Assembly: GCA_903952885.1 (NCBI GenBank)
Contig: CAJBHE010000146.1
Coordinates: 1-16,460 of the forward strand
DNA from: an uncultured Burkholderiales bacterium
GTDB taxonomy: Bacteria > Pseudomonadota > Gammaproteobacteria > Burkholderiales > Burkholderiaceae_C
DNA: 16,460 nucleotides
Direction: 5' to 3'
The notes below the pieces were generated by a model that saw only the letters and a list, made by a program, of their open reading frames with translations, was not told the DNA's origin and did no database searches. Positions 1 through 5,539 of this stretch are shown here, piece by piece (the first letter of the stretch is position 1; the number at the start of each line of letters is the position of its first letter). A program made the position numbers and the translations under genes.

Positions 1-248
1 CGACCAAGGCCAAGATCAAGACCTTTTTCTACAACTACGCCAAAACTGACCCACGCGAAAAAGAGATCGTCATGAAGATCTCCAAGCTGTCTGGCTTCAA
101 AGTGTCCACCAATGACCAACTCAAGCCCATCCGCCAGTTGGACCTGTTCGCTCAGCGGAACAAAATCGACGCTGATACCACCTTGTCGGACGCTGAGAAG
201 AAAACAAAATTGGCCGACATTGACCAGAAATTGGCTGCATTGAAGTAA
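1..248 (+). CDS. phnD: Phosphonate ABC transporter substrate-binding protein, C-terminal fragment
   Basis: Only the last 81 codons lie in the window; the reading frame is open from base 3 to a TAA at 246-248. In this family the protein is a periplasmic receptor that delivers phosphonate, phosphite or phosphate esters to a PhnE permease and PhnC ATPase. The visible part contains FFYNYAKTDPREKEIV, then KISKLSGFKVSTNDQLKPIRQLDLF, and a Lys-rich helical tail ending KLAALK. This matches the C-terminal lobe of PhnD-type receptors. The call is strengthened by phnE starting about 80 bases downstream on the same strand. The N-terminus, signal peptide and the probable phnC gene lie outside the window. 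Confidence 0.8.
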   Translation, partial: TKAKIKTFFYNYAKTDPREKEIVMKISKLSGFKVSTNDQLKPIRQLDLFAQRNKIDADTTLSDAEKKTKLADIDQKLAALK

Positions 249-268
249 TTTTACTGATTCGATAAATC

Positions 269-311
269 GTCCGGCTTCTTCCTGCACTGCCAGTGCAAGA
301 AGAAGCCGGAC
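269..311 (+). terminator. Strong intercistronic hairpin between phnD and phnE
   Basis: Bases 269-311 form an almost perfect palindrome. A GC-rich outer arm (GTCCGGCTTCTT at 269-280) pairs with its complement at 300-311, and an inner GCAC/GTGC pairs around a short TGCCA loop, with a single C-A mismatch in a stem of about 19 pairs. No clean T-run follows (TTACTTTGA), so it is more likely a partial terminator, processing site or mRNA stabiliser than a full stop. Such an element would let the binding protein be made in excess over the permease, which is common in ABC operons; this role is inferred. Confidence 0.6.
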
Positions 312-331
312 TTACTTTGAATGAAGCACCT

Positions 332-1135
332 ATGCCCCCTAATGCTCACCAATTACACGCACTGGCTCACACAGCTGTTACGAAGCGAAGCCTGACTTGG
401 TATATAACTTGGGGATTCATTCTCGTGCTGTTAGCCTCCTCGTGGCAAGGCGCAGACATGCGCCCCGCTGAGTTGTTCCGAGACTCTGGGAACATGGCCA
501 CTTATGCAGCAGACTTTTTCCCGCCGAATTTCCGACAATGGCGAATCTACGTGGACGAAATGGTGGTGACCCTGCAAATCGCTTTATGGGGCACCGCATT
601 GGCTGTCATCACTGCCGTGCCCATGGCCTTGCTAGCCTCCTCGAACATCGTGCCTTGGTGGGTTTATCAACCTGTTCGGCGATTGATGGATGCGTTCCGT
701 GCCATCAACGAAATGGTGTTTGCCATGCTGTTTGTAGTGGCTGTGGGGTTAGGCCCGTTTGCGGGTGTACTGGCTTTGTGGATTCACACCTCAGGCATTT
801 TAGCCAAACTGTTTTCTGAGGCGGTCGAAGCCATTGATCCTCAACCTGTGGAAGGCATCCGTTCCACCGGCGCATCGGCCATGCACGAAATTGTGTATGG
901 CGTGATTCCGCAAGTCATACCGCTGTGGATTTCCTTCACGCTCTACCGTTTTGAATCAAATGTGCGTTCTGCCTCTGTGGTGGGCATGGTTGGTGCAGGC
1001 GGCATTGGCGTGGTGCTGTGGGAAATCATCCGCGGATTCCAATACGCCGAAACCGGAGCAGTGATGTTGATCATCATCTTGAGCGTGAGCATCATCGATT
1101 TGGTGTCAGCGCGTATTCGTCAAAATTTTGTATGA
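332..1135 (+). CDS. phnE: Phosphonate ABC transporter permease PhnE
   Basis: An inner-membrane permease of about 267 residues, the usual PhnE size. It forms the channel of a phosphonate importer with PhnC and PhnD. Membrane segments are visible near residues 21-38 (TWGFILVLLASSW), 78-105 (VVTLQIALWGTALAVITAVPMALLA), 130-160 (FAMLFVVAVGLGPFAGVLALWI) and at the C-terminus (MLIIILSVSIIDLVSARIR). The cytoplasmic EAA-type loop that contacts the ATPase reads EGIRSTGAS...VIPQVIP, and MVGAGGIG is a typical late PhnE motif. An in-frame GTG at 293 would extend the protein by 13 residues, but it lies inside the 269-311 hairpin and has no Shine-Dalgarno, so ATG 332 is preferred although its own ribosome site is weak. 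The HD-domain gene follows after 8 bases. Confidence 0.87.
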   Translation: MPPNAHQLHALAHTAVTKRSLTWYITWGFILVLLASSWQGADMRPAELFRDSGNMATYAADFFPPNFRQWRIYVDEMVVTLQIALWGTALAVITAVPMALLASSNIVPWWVYQPVRRLMDAFRAINEMVFAMLFVVAVGLGPFAGVLALWIHTSGILAKLFSEAVEAIDPQPVEGIRSTGASAMHEIVYGVIPQVIPLWISFTLYRFESNVRSASVVGMVGAGGIGVVLWEIIRGFQYAETGAVMLIIILSVSIIDLVSARIRQNFV

Positions 1136-1143
1136 GGTGATTC

Positions 1144-1695
1144 ATGTCATTGACCTTGCAAGAAGTCCAAGACCTGCTGCTGCGCCGTGGCCAAACTCAA
1201 TACGGCCTTGAAGCCATAAGCCAGCTCGAGCATGCGCTGCAATGCGCCCATTTAGCTGAGCAAGCTGGCGAAACCTCGGCGACTATCGTGGCCTGCTTGC
1301 TACACGACTTGGGTCATCTGCTCGCTGCCGAACGCGAAGGCATGGTCGAGCACGACGCCACCAAGGACGATTTGCACCAGTTCATTGCGTTGCCCTTCTT
1401 GCGTGCACTGTTTCCCGACGCTGTGCTGGAGCCCATTCGCATGCATGTGGATGCCAAACGCTATTTGTGTTTGATCGACCCTGGATATTGGGGTGATTTA
1501 TCCATTGCCTCCAAGCAAAGCCTAGTGCAACAAGGCGGCGTGTTTGATGAGGCGCAAGCCCACACATTCATTTCACAGCCTTATGCAGAAGAAGCAGTGC
1601 GTCTAAGGCGCTATGACGACTTGGCAAAGGTGCAAGACAAGCAAGTGCCAGGACTAAACCACTACCAAACCCGCTTGGCTGAAGCGGCACACTGA
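1144..1695 (+). CDS. PhnZ-like HD-domain phosphonate-degradation oxygenase
   Basis: A 183-residue HD-superfamily protein of the 'phosphonate degradation operon associated HDIG' type, which includes PhnZ. PhnZ uses a mixed-valence di-iron centre and O2 to split (R)-2-amino-1-hydroxyethylphosphonate into glycine and phosphate. Probable metal ligands are H30 (QLEHALQ), H54-D55 (LLHDLGH), H78 (DDLHQ), H101 (MHVDAKRYL) and D158 or D159 (RRYDDLAKV). Y20 lies where PhnZ has a substrate-gating tyrosine. Length equals that of PhnZ. A good GAGGTGA ribosome site overlaps the phnE stop, so the gene is co-translated with the importer. The 2-oxoglutarate-dependent partner PhnY is not in the window, so substrate identity is uncertain; some relatives sit in other phosphonate operons with unknown substrates. 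Confidence 0.8.
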   Translation: MSLTLQEVQDLLLRRGQTQYGLEAISQLEHALQCAHLAEQAGETSATIVACLLHDLGHLLAAEREGMVEHDATKDDLHQFIALPFLRALFPDAVLEPIRMHVDAKRYLCLIDPGYWGDLSIASKQSLVQQGGVFDEAQAHTFISQPYAEEAVRLRRYDDLAKVQDKQVPGLNHYQTRLAEAAH

Positions 1696-1697
1696 AC

Positions 1698-1731
1698 AAA
1701 AATGGGAAGAATCCATCAGGACACTTCCCAT
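1698..1731 (-). terminator. Rho-independent terminator for the 93-aa protein gene
   Basis: ATGGGAAG at 1702-1709 pairs perfectly with CTTCCCAT at 1724-1731 around a 14-base loop. Read on the minus strand, the stem is followed by a run of Ts (A1698-A1702 on the plus strand). This suits termination of the minus-strand gene ending at 1759. It lies between two convergent genes, so the hairpin may also slow transcripts from the phn operon, although no T-run follows on that side. Confidence 0.65.
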
Positions 1732-1758
1732 CAACTCATACTCGCTGTGTCGATTCAA

Positions 1759-2040
1759 TCAGGCAGCTTCAATTTCTTCTGAATCGTCATCCGTCAACTC
1801 ATCGCTTTCAATCACAGCCATCTCAGCGTACTGATTGGCCACGAGCTTGTGGCGATAGGCCAAAAACACGTGTGAGTTGCGGGACTCTTCGTGGCCTTGG
1901 TCATCTGCATCAGCAGCCAATGAATGGTGCTTGGCGGCCTGTGAATAGTGCAAGGCTGCAATGCGGTGGTAGTCAGCCAAGGACTCGTATTCCTCTTCAT
2001 CTTCGTGGATTTCAGGATCAAGGTCGTGCTCATTGGTCAT
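1759..2040 (-). CDS. Small acidic His/Ala-rich helical protein of unknown function
   Basis: A 93-residue protein I do not recognise as a named family. It has acidic ends (DLDPEIHEDEEEYE and ESDELTDDDSEEIEAA) around a helix-forming core rich in Ala, His and Tyr (YHRIAALHYSQAAKHHSLAADADDQGHEESRNSHVFLAYRHKLVANQYAEMA). It has no signal peptide, membrane segment or cysteine. The heptad-like spacing of Ala/His suggests a helical hairpin, and similar short His/Ala-rich proteins are widespread in Burkholderiales. The start is supported by a GGAG ribosome site 8-9 bases upstream. It is a single-gene unit with its own PhoB-like promoter (2084-2117) and its own terminator (1698-1731), which points to a phosphate-starvation role. 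The protein is predicted; its function is unknown. Confidence 0.75.
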   Translation of the reverse strand: MTNEHDLDPEIHEDEEEYESLADYHRIAALHYSQAAKHHSLAADADDQGHEESRNSHVFLAYRHKLVANQYAEMAVIESDELTDDDSEEIEAA

Positions 2041-2083
2041 TGAAAAAGCTCCATGTAGATTGCAGCGGATTGCTGCAGCCCTA

Positions 2084-2117
2084 AGGATGAACGCCTACGG
2101 TGAACCTTTGGTGACAT
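2084..2117 (-). promoter_or_regulatory. PhoB-box-like promoter of the 93-aa protein gene
   Basis: On the minus strand, ATGTCAC-CAAA-GGTTCAC (2117 to 2100) forms an 11-base-period direct repeat of the Pho-box type (model CTGTCAT, 4 bases, CTGTCAT). After exactly 10 bases comes CATCCT (2089 to 2084) in the -10 position. The expected transcript start is near 2077, giving a leader of about 36 bases with a good GGAG site. Fifteen of its 18 bases equal those of the box at 5441-5458. Binding by PhoB is inferred. Confidence 0.6.
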
Positions 2118-2144
2118 TCAACAATTAAATGTGCGGAGGCTCAC

Positions 2145-3023
2145 TTAAGTCTTCACCAACAGCGCCTCGCCCATGCGGATGCGCTTGCCGTTTTCAATGC
2201 CTTCAGCCAAGGCGTAACCCGGTGGCACAAACACCAAAATGGTGGAACCATGCTCAAACCAGCCCATCTCTTGGCCCTTGCTGTAATCAGCATTGCAAGG
2301 GATGTCGTTAGGGCCTTTGTAGCGCAGGTTCAGCAGCACATCGACGGCATGAAAACGCATGCTGGCCACCAGCACGGCGGCCACGGGCACGATCAAAAAT
2401 GGCGTGCCGTCGGTAGTTTTCATTTGCAACACAGCACGCTCGTTTTTGCAAAACAACTCTTTCACACGGGCCAGGGCAATGGGGTTGACGTTCCAGGTGT
2501 CGCCTGAAATGTAGGTCACATGGCTGAGGTGCGCATCGCAAGGCGCATGGAAGCGGTGGTACATGCTGCTGGTCAAACGCATGGTGACAAACGTGCCGCC
2601 CTCTAATGCGCTGGGCCAATGCTGCACCAAATCGGACGAGCTGAGCAAACTGACTAGGGTGTAAGGAAAGCCTTTGGCCTGAAACACCATGCCATCGCGA
2701 ATCTCGCCACACGCACCCACGATACAGTCGCAAGGCGAGCTCATCACGGCGGGGTTGGGGTCAATGGGGCGCAGACCGGGCTGCAACTCACGGGTGAAGC
2801 ACGCATGCAGCGTATCGAACTTTTGTTGCTTAGACTCCGTCAAATCCAAATCTGTGAACCAGCGCCAGACTGCAATGGATGCTTTCACAATCAAAGGGTT
2901 GCGCAACTGACTCCACCAACCCATGAATCGCGTGAGGGTGATTCGAGGAATGCGGTTGGTAACTAAAAAATTTAGGTCTTCTTGGAGCATGATATTTTGA
3001 AATTTATCGCGAATCTTCATCAT
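2145..3023 (-). CDS. psd: Phosphatidylserine decarboxylase proenzyme
   Basis: A pyruvoyl enzyme at the inner membrane that converts phosphatidylserine to phosphatidylethanolamine. With the ATG at 3023 the protein has 292 residues, normal for this family; ATG 3020 is nearly equivalent. A longer open frame to 3182 would run into the divergent aminotransferase and is rejected. Visible catalytic features are the self-cleavage motif HGST, with cleavage expected between G259 and S260, where LGST is commonest. D99 (SSPCDCIVG) and H156/H159 (MYHRFHAP) belong to the Asp-His-Ser processing triad and active site. Family blocks are FTRELQPGLRPID, DTWNVNPIAL and FCKNERAVL. It is transcribed away from the aminotransferase, 54 bases apart, and a PhoB-like box for that neighbour directly abuts its start codon. 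Whether this is the only psd copy cannot be seen. Confidence 0.9.
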   Translation of the reverse strand: MMKIRDKFQNIMLQEDLNFLVTNRIPRITLTRFMGWWSQLRNPLIVKASIAVWRWFTDLDLTESKQQKFDTLHACFTRELQPGLRPIDPNPAVMSSPCDCIVGACGEIRDGMVFQAKGFPYTLVSLLSSSDLVQHWPSALEGGTFVTMRLTSSMYHRFHAPCDAHLSHVTYISGDTWNVNPIALARVKELFCKNERAVLQMKTTDGTPFLIVPVAAVLVASMRFHAVDVLLNLRYKGPNDIPCNADYSKGQEMGWFEHGSTILVFVPPGYALAEGIENGKRIRMGEALLVKT

Positions 3024-3024
3024 T

Positions 3025-3058
3025 TTGTCACTTAAATTGAATAAAACAGAAACATCTC
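3025..3058 (+). promoter_or_regulatory. PhoB-box-like promoter of the class III aminotransferase gene
   Basis: TTGTCAC-TTAA-ATTGAAT (3025-3042) followed after exactly 10 bases by CATCTC (3053-3058). The first half-site is good; the second matches the Pho consensus at only 3 of 7 positions, so this is the weakest of the four. The spacing is identical to the other three. The inferred transcript start near 3065 gives a very short leader that still includes the AAGGAA ribosome site. The box begins 2 bases from the divergent psd start codon. Confidence 0.45.
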
Positions 3059-3077
3059 TAACACAAGGAAATTGACT

Positions 3078-4709
3078 GTGAACACCACTTTGATGAGCTT
3101 GGGCGCTCTGGCAGCATTCACGCCGTCCATTTATCGACGACTTCAACTCTCTCGGGCCAAGCACCCTTCTCTGGCCGGTCACTCGCGCATGGCAAAACGA
3201 CTGGCGCGTTTATTGCCCGGCTACCATTTTGACGAAGAAGTGTTCTTTAAATGTGACAACGCGCCCATTGAGGTCCAAAATCTTCGCCGCGACGCTTTTT
3301 TCAAGATTGCAGAGGTGCTCAAAACACGTCATCCCCTGAGCATTCAAGCCAGCGCAACGGCCCGTGAAGACATCACGGACATGCAGTTCATCGCAGCCTA
3401 CCGTGTTCCGTTTCAGTTCAGCCCCATGGTGCAAGAGCACCTCAAAGTGGGCTCTTTCTTGCAATCGGCCTCCGGCGTGCATGTGACCGACTTGGATGGT
3501 CAATCGTTTTATGACCTGACCGGCTCCTATGGCGTCAACGTGTTTGGTGCTGACTTTTACAAAAAAACCATGGCCGAGGGCCTTGCCAAAACACAAGCCT
3601 TGGGCCCAACGCTGGGCGTGTACCACCCCTGCGTAGCCAGCAACGCCGCACGCCTCAAGAAGATCTCGGGCATGGACGAGGTGTCCTTCCACATGTCGGG
3701 CACCGAAGCCGTGATGCAAGCCGTGCGCTTGGCCCGCTACCACACCAAACGCAAAAACTTGGTGCGGTTTTGTGGCGCGTACCACGGCTGGTGGGAAGAC
3801 GTGCAGCCTGGCCCGGGCAACCCCATGCCCCCTCGCGAAACATACACCCTGAGCGACATGAGCGAGCGCAGCCTTGAGGTCATTCGCACGCGTAAAAACA
3901 TTGCCTGCGTCTTGGTCAACCCGTTACAAGCCATTCACCCCAACGTCAACGCCCCTGGCGACTCCACCTTGGTCGACAGCAGCCGCAAGGCGGGCTATGA
4001 CCGTGCGGCTTACACCGCATGGCTGCACAAGCTGCGTCAAGCCTGTACCGACAATGGCGTGGTGTTGATTTTTGACGAGGTGTTTTTAGGCTTCCGTCTA
4101 GCTCCCGGAGGTGCGCAAGAATATTTCGGCGTGCAAGCCGACTTGGTCACTTACGGCAAAACACTGGGTGGCGGCTTCCCCGTGGGCGTGGTATGCGGCA
4201 AGAAGGAATGGATGCACCGCTTCCACCCCGACCGTCCCGCAGACATTTGCTTTGCACGCGGCACATTCAAAGAGCACCCCGTGGTGATGGGCGCGATGTC
4301 GGCCTTCTTGGACGAGATCGAAACCCCAGAAATTGAGGCTATCTACAACGGACTGGACGAGCGCTGGAATGCACGTTGCAAGTTGTTCAACGACGCCATG
4401 AGGGCCAATGAGATCCCCCTGCAAGCCGCCAACATGTCCAGCGTGTGGACGCTGTTCTACACACAACCCAGCCGCTACAACTGGATGCTGCAGTACTACC
4501 TGCGCGTCCAAGGGTTGGCATTGAGCTGGGTGGGCACAGGCCGCATGATCTTTAGCCTCAACTACAGCGACGCTGACTTTGAAGCCGTGGTGCAGCGATT
4601 TGTGGCGGCCACCACGCAGATGAAGCAAGACGGCTGGTGGTGGCACTCACCTGAGTTGACCAACAAGGGAATTCGCCGCAGCATCTTGAAAGAAACTTTA
4701 TTTAGATAA
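3078..4709 (+). CDS. Class III PLP-dependent aminotransferase with long N-terminal extension
   Basis: A 543-residue fold-type I, class III aminotransferase related to glutamate-1-semialdehyde aminomutase. Visible residues are SGTE (207-210) for phosphate binding, AYHGWW (234-239) stacking on the cofactor, D333 in IFDEVFLGFR at the pyridine nitrogen, K361 in TYGKTLGGGFPVG as the Schiff-base lysine, and RGTF (394-397). The family is usually about 430 residues; here some 110 residues precede the core, including a short apolar start and a basic stretch (YRRLQLSRAKHPSLAGHSRMAKRLARLLPG). The C-terminus has a Trp cluster (GWWWHSP). GTG 3078 is preferred over TTG 3072 because AAGGAA lies 7 bases upstream of it. 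True GSA aminomutase (HemL) is unlikely given length and context. The substrate is unknown; divergence from psd and a PhoB-like box suggest a lipid or phosphate-stress role. Confidence 0.82.
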   Translation: MNTTLMSLGALAAFTPSIYRRLQLSRAKHPSLAGHSRMAKRLARLLPGYHFDEEVFFKCDNAPIEVQNLRRDAFFKIAEVLKTRHPLSIQASATAREDITDMQFIAAYRVPFQFSPMVQEHLKVGSFLQSASGVHVTDLDGQSFYDLTGSYGVNVFGADFYKKTMAEGLAKTQALGPTLGVYHPCVASNAARLKKISGMDEVSFHMSGTEAVMQAVRLARYHTKRKNLVRFCGAYHGWWEDVQPGPGNPMPPRETYTLSDMSERSLEVIRTRKNIACVLVNPLQAIHPNVNAPGDSTLVDSSRKAGYDRAAYTAWLHKLRQACTDNGVVLIFDEVFLGFRLAPGGAQEYFGVQADLVTYGKTLGGGFPVGVVCGKKEWMHRFHPDRPADICFARGTFKEHPVVMGAMSAFLDEIETPEIEAIYNGLDERWNARCKLFNDAMRANEIPLQAANMSSVWTLFYTQPSRYNWMLQYYLRVQGLALSWVGTGRMIFSLNYSDADFEAVVQRFVAATTQMKQDGWWWHSPELTNKGIRRSILKETLFR

Positions 4710-4730
4710 AGAAATGTTGTTTCGATCAAG

Positions 4731-4767
4731 TAAAAAGGCGTTCAGGTCCTAAAACCTGAACGCCTTG
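4731..4767. terminator. Bidirectional Rho-independent terminator
   Basis: A perfect 13-base-pair stem (AAGGCGTTCAGGT at 4735-4747, its complement at 4754-4766) encloses a 6-base loop. On the minus strand it is followed by five Ts, so it ends the Mpo1-like gene; on the plus strand it lies 25 bases after the aminotransferase stop and can end that transcript too. Confidence 0.85.
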
Positions 4768-4784
4768 AATAGATGACGCTGCGA

Positions 4785-5393
4785 TCAGTTGCTGGCGTTC
4801 AAGAACTCTTGATCAAAACGCTGACCACGGAGTAACTGGAACGGTGCCTTGTGATACAAATACACATCATGGAAAGGATCGGTGACGATTTTGCTCATCC
4901 ACACCAAGCCAGTTTGCACATCCTTGATGAAGCACAGGTGAATGGTGCGGAACAACAAGCCGCCAACACCCAAAGCCAACCAAGAGTAGCCTACGGCCTC
5001 TGAAAACTCCACCCATGTTTCATGGGTTGGAACCACATCGAATGAACCTGGGAAGTAGTAAATCACCAAAGGCAACAACACCCAAATGCTCAGCAAAATC
5101 ACTTTGCGACGCAGGTTGTAGCCCACTTTGATTTCTTCTTTGAAATCGTTGGTGGCTTCGTTCACATGGTCATAGCCGAGGGGTTCAAAAAAGAAATGTC
5201 CCGACTGACGCGCTGTCATGGACACCAACCAAGCCAACAGAGCAGCCCAAGCAGGGTTCACAAACAACAAGGCGTAGGAAACCAAAAAACAAAGTGCGCT
5301 GAGCAAATGCAATGACTGGTTGATGCGGCAGTGGTGGTAATAACGGTGGTCATCCCAGCGTTGAATGCGCAATTCTTCTAAAAAGTTTTTCAC
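4785..5393 (-). CDS. Mpo1/DUF962-like His-rich membrane protein
   Basis: A 202-residue integral membrane protein with hydrophobic stretches near residues 30-60, 98-114 and 136-149. Histidine motifs recall the Mpo1/DUF962 family: Y-Y-H-H followed by NQSLH (N25-x3-H29) and QSGHFFFE (H66-x3-E70), plus HxxxHH at 16-21, H76, H152, H175 and H181. Yeast Mpo1 is an Fe(II) dioxygenase acting on 2-hydroxy fatty acids. The match is by motif and layout only, and the C-terminal third (residues 120-202) is not part of the pattern I recognise. The GTG start at 5393 has a GAGGA ribosome site 8 bases upstream. It has its own PhoB-like promoter (5425-5458) divergent from the glycosyltransferase, and its own terminator. 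A membrane-lipid oxidation role is plausible but not shown. Confidence 0.72.
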   Translation of the reverse strand: MKNFLEELRIQRWDDHRYYHHCRINQSLHLLSALCFLVSYALLFVNPAWAALLAWLVSMTARQSGHFFFEPLGYDHVNEATNDFKEEIKVGYNLRRKVILLSIWVLLPLVIYYFPGSFDVVPTHETWVEFSEAVGYSWLALGVGGLLFRTIHLCFIKDVQTGLVWMSKIVTDPFHDVYLYHKAPFQLLRGQRFDQEFLNASN

Positions 5394-5424
5394 GTCTGTT
5401 CCTCATGTGTTGCAAGACAAACTG

Positions 5425-5458
5425 ATGATGTCTCCATCATGTGAAAATTTGGTGACAA
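5425..5458 (-). promoter_or_regulatory. PhoB-box-like promoter of the Mpo1-like gene
   Basis: On the minus strand, TTGTCAC-CAAA-TTTTCAC (5458 to 5441) is an 11-base-period direct repeat with 6 of 7 bases shared between halves, the best Pho-box match in the window. Exactly 10 bases later comes CATCAT (5430 to 5425) at the -10 position. The predicted start near 5418 gives a leader of about 26 bases containing the GAGGA ribosome site. Confidence 0.65.
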
Positions 5459-5499
5459 AAAAAAGAAATTTAGATGAAATTCTTTTGTCGATCGTCAAT

Positions 5500-5533
5500 T
5501 TGTCATCAAGTTGTTAAATTCATTAGCCATCAT
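5500..5533 (+). promoter_or_regulatory. PhoB-box-like promoter of the glycosyltransferase gene
   Basis: TTGTCAT-CAAG-TTGTTAA (5500-5517), then 10 bases, then CATCAT (5528-5533), the same layout and hexamer as the divergent box at 5425-5458. The first half-site matches 6 of 7 consensus positions and the second 4 of 7. The predicted transcript start falls at about 5540, on the internal ATG of the glycosyltransferase frame, which favours that start and possibly a leaderless message. Confidence 0.55.
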
Positions 5534-5539
5534 AAGTGT

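Noticed and set aside
3024..3182. N-terminal extension of psd to an upstream start at 3182.
   Set aside because: It would overlap the divergent aminotransferase start and its promoter, and the added residues do not look like a Psd N-terminus.
3210..3785. A 191-codon minus-strand frame inside the aminotransferase gene, and a similar one at 4098-4646.
   Set aside because: Both are shadows of the high-GC codon pattern of the real gene; their His/Gly/Val-rich translations match no fold and lack ribosome sites.
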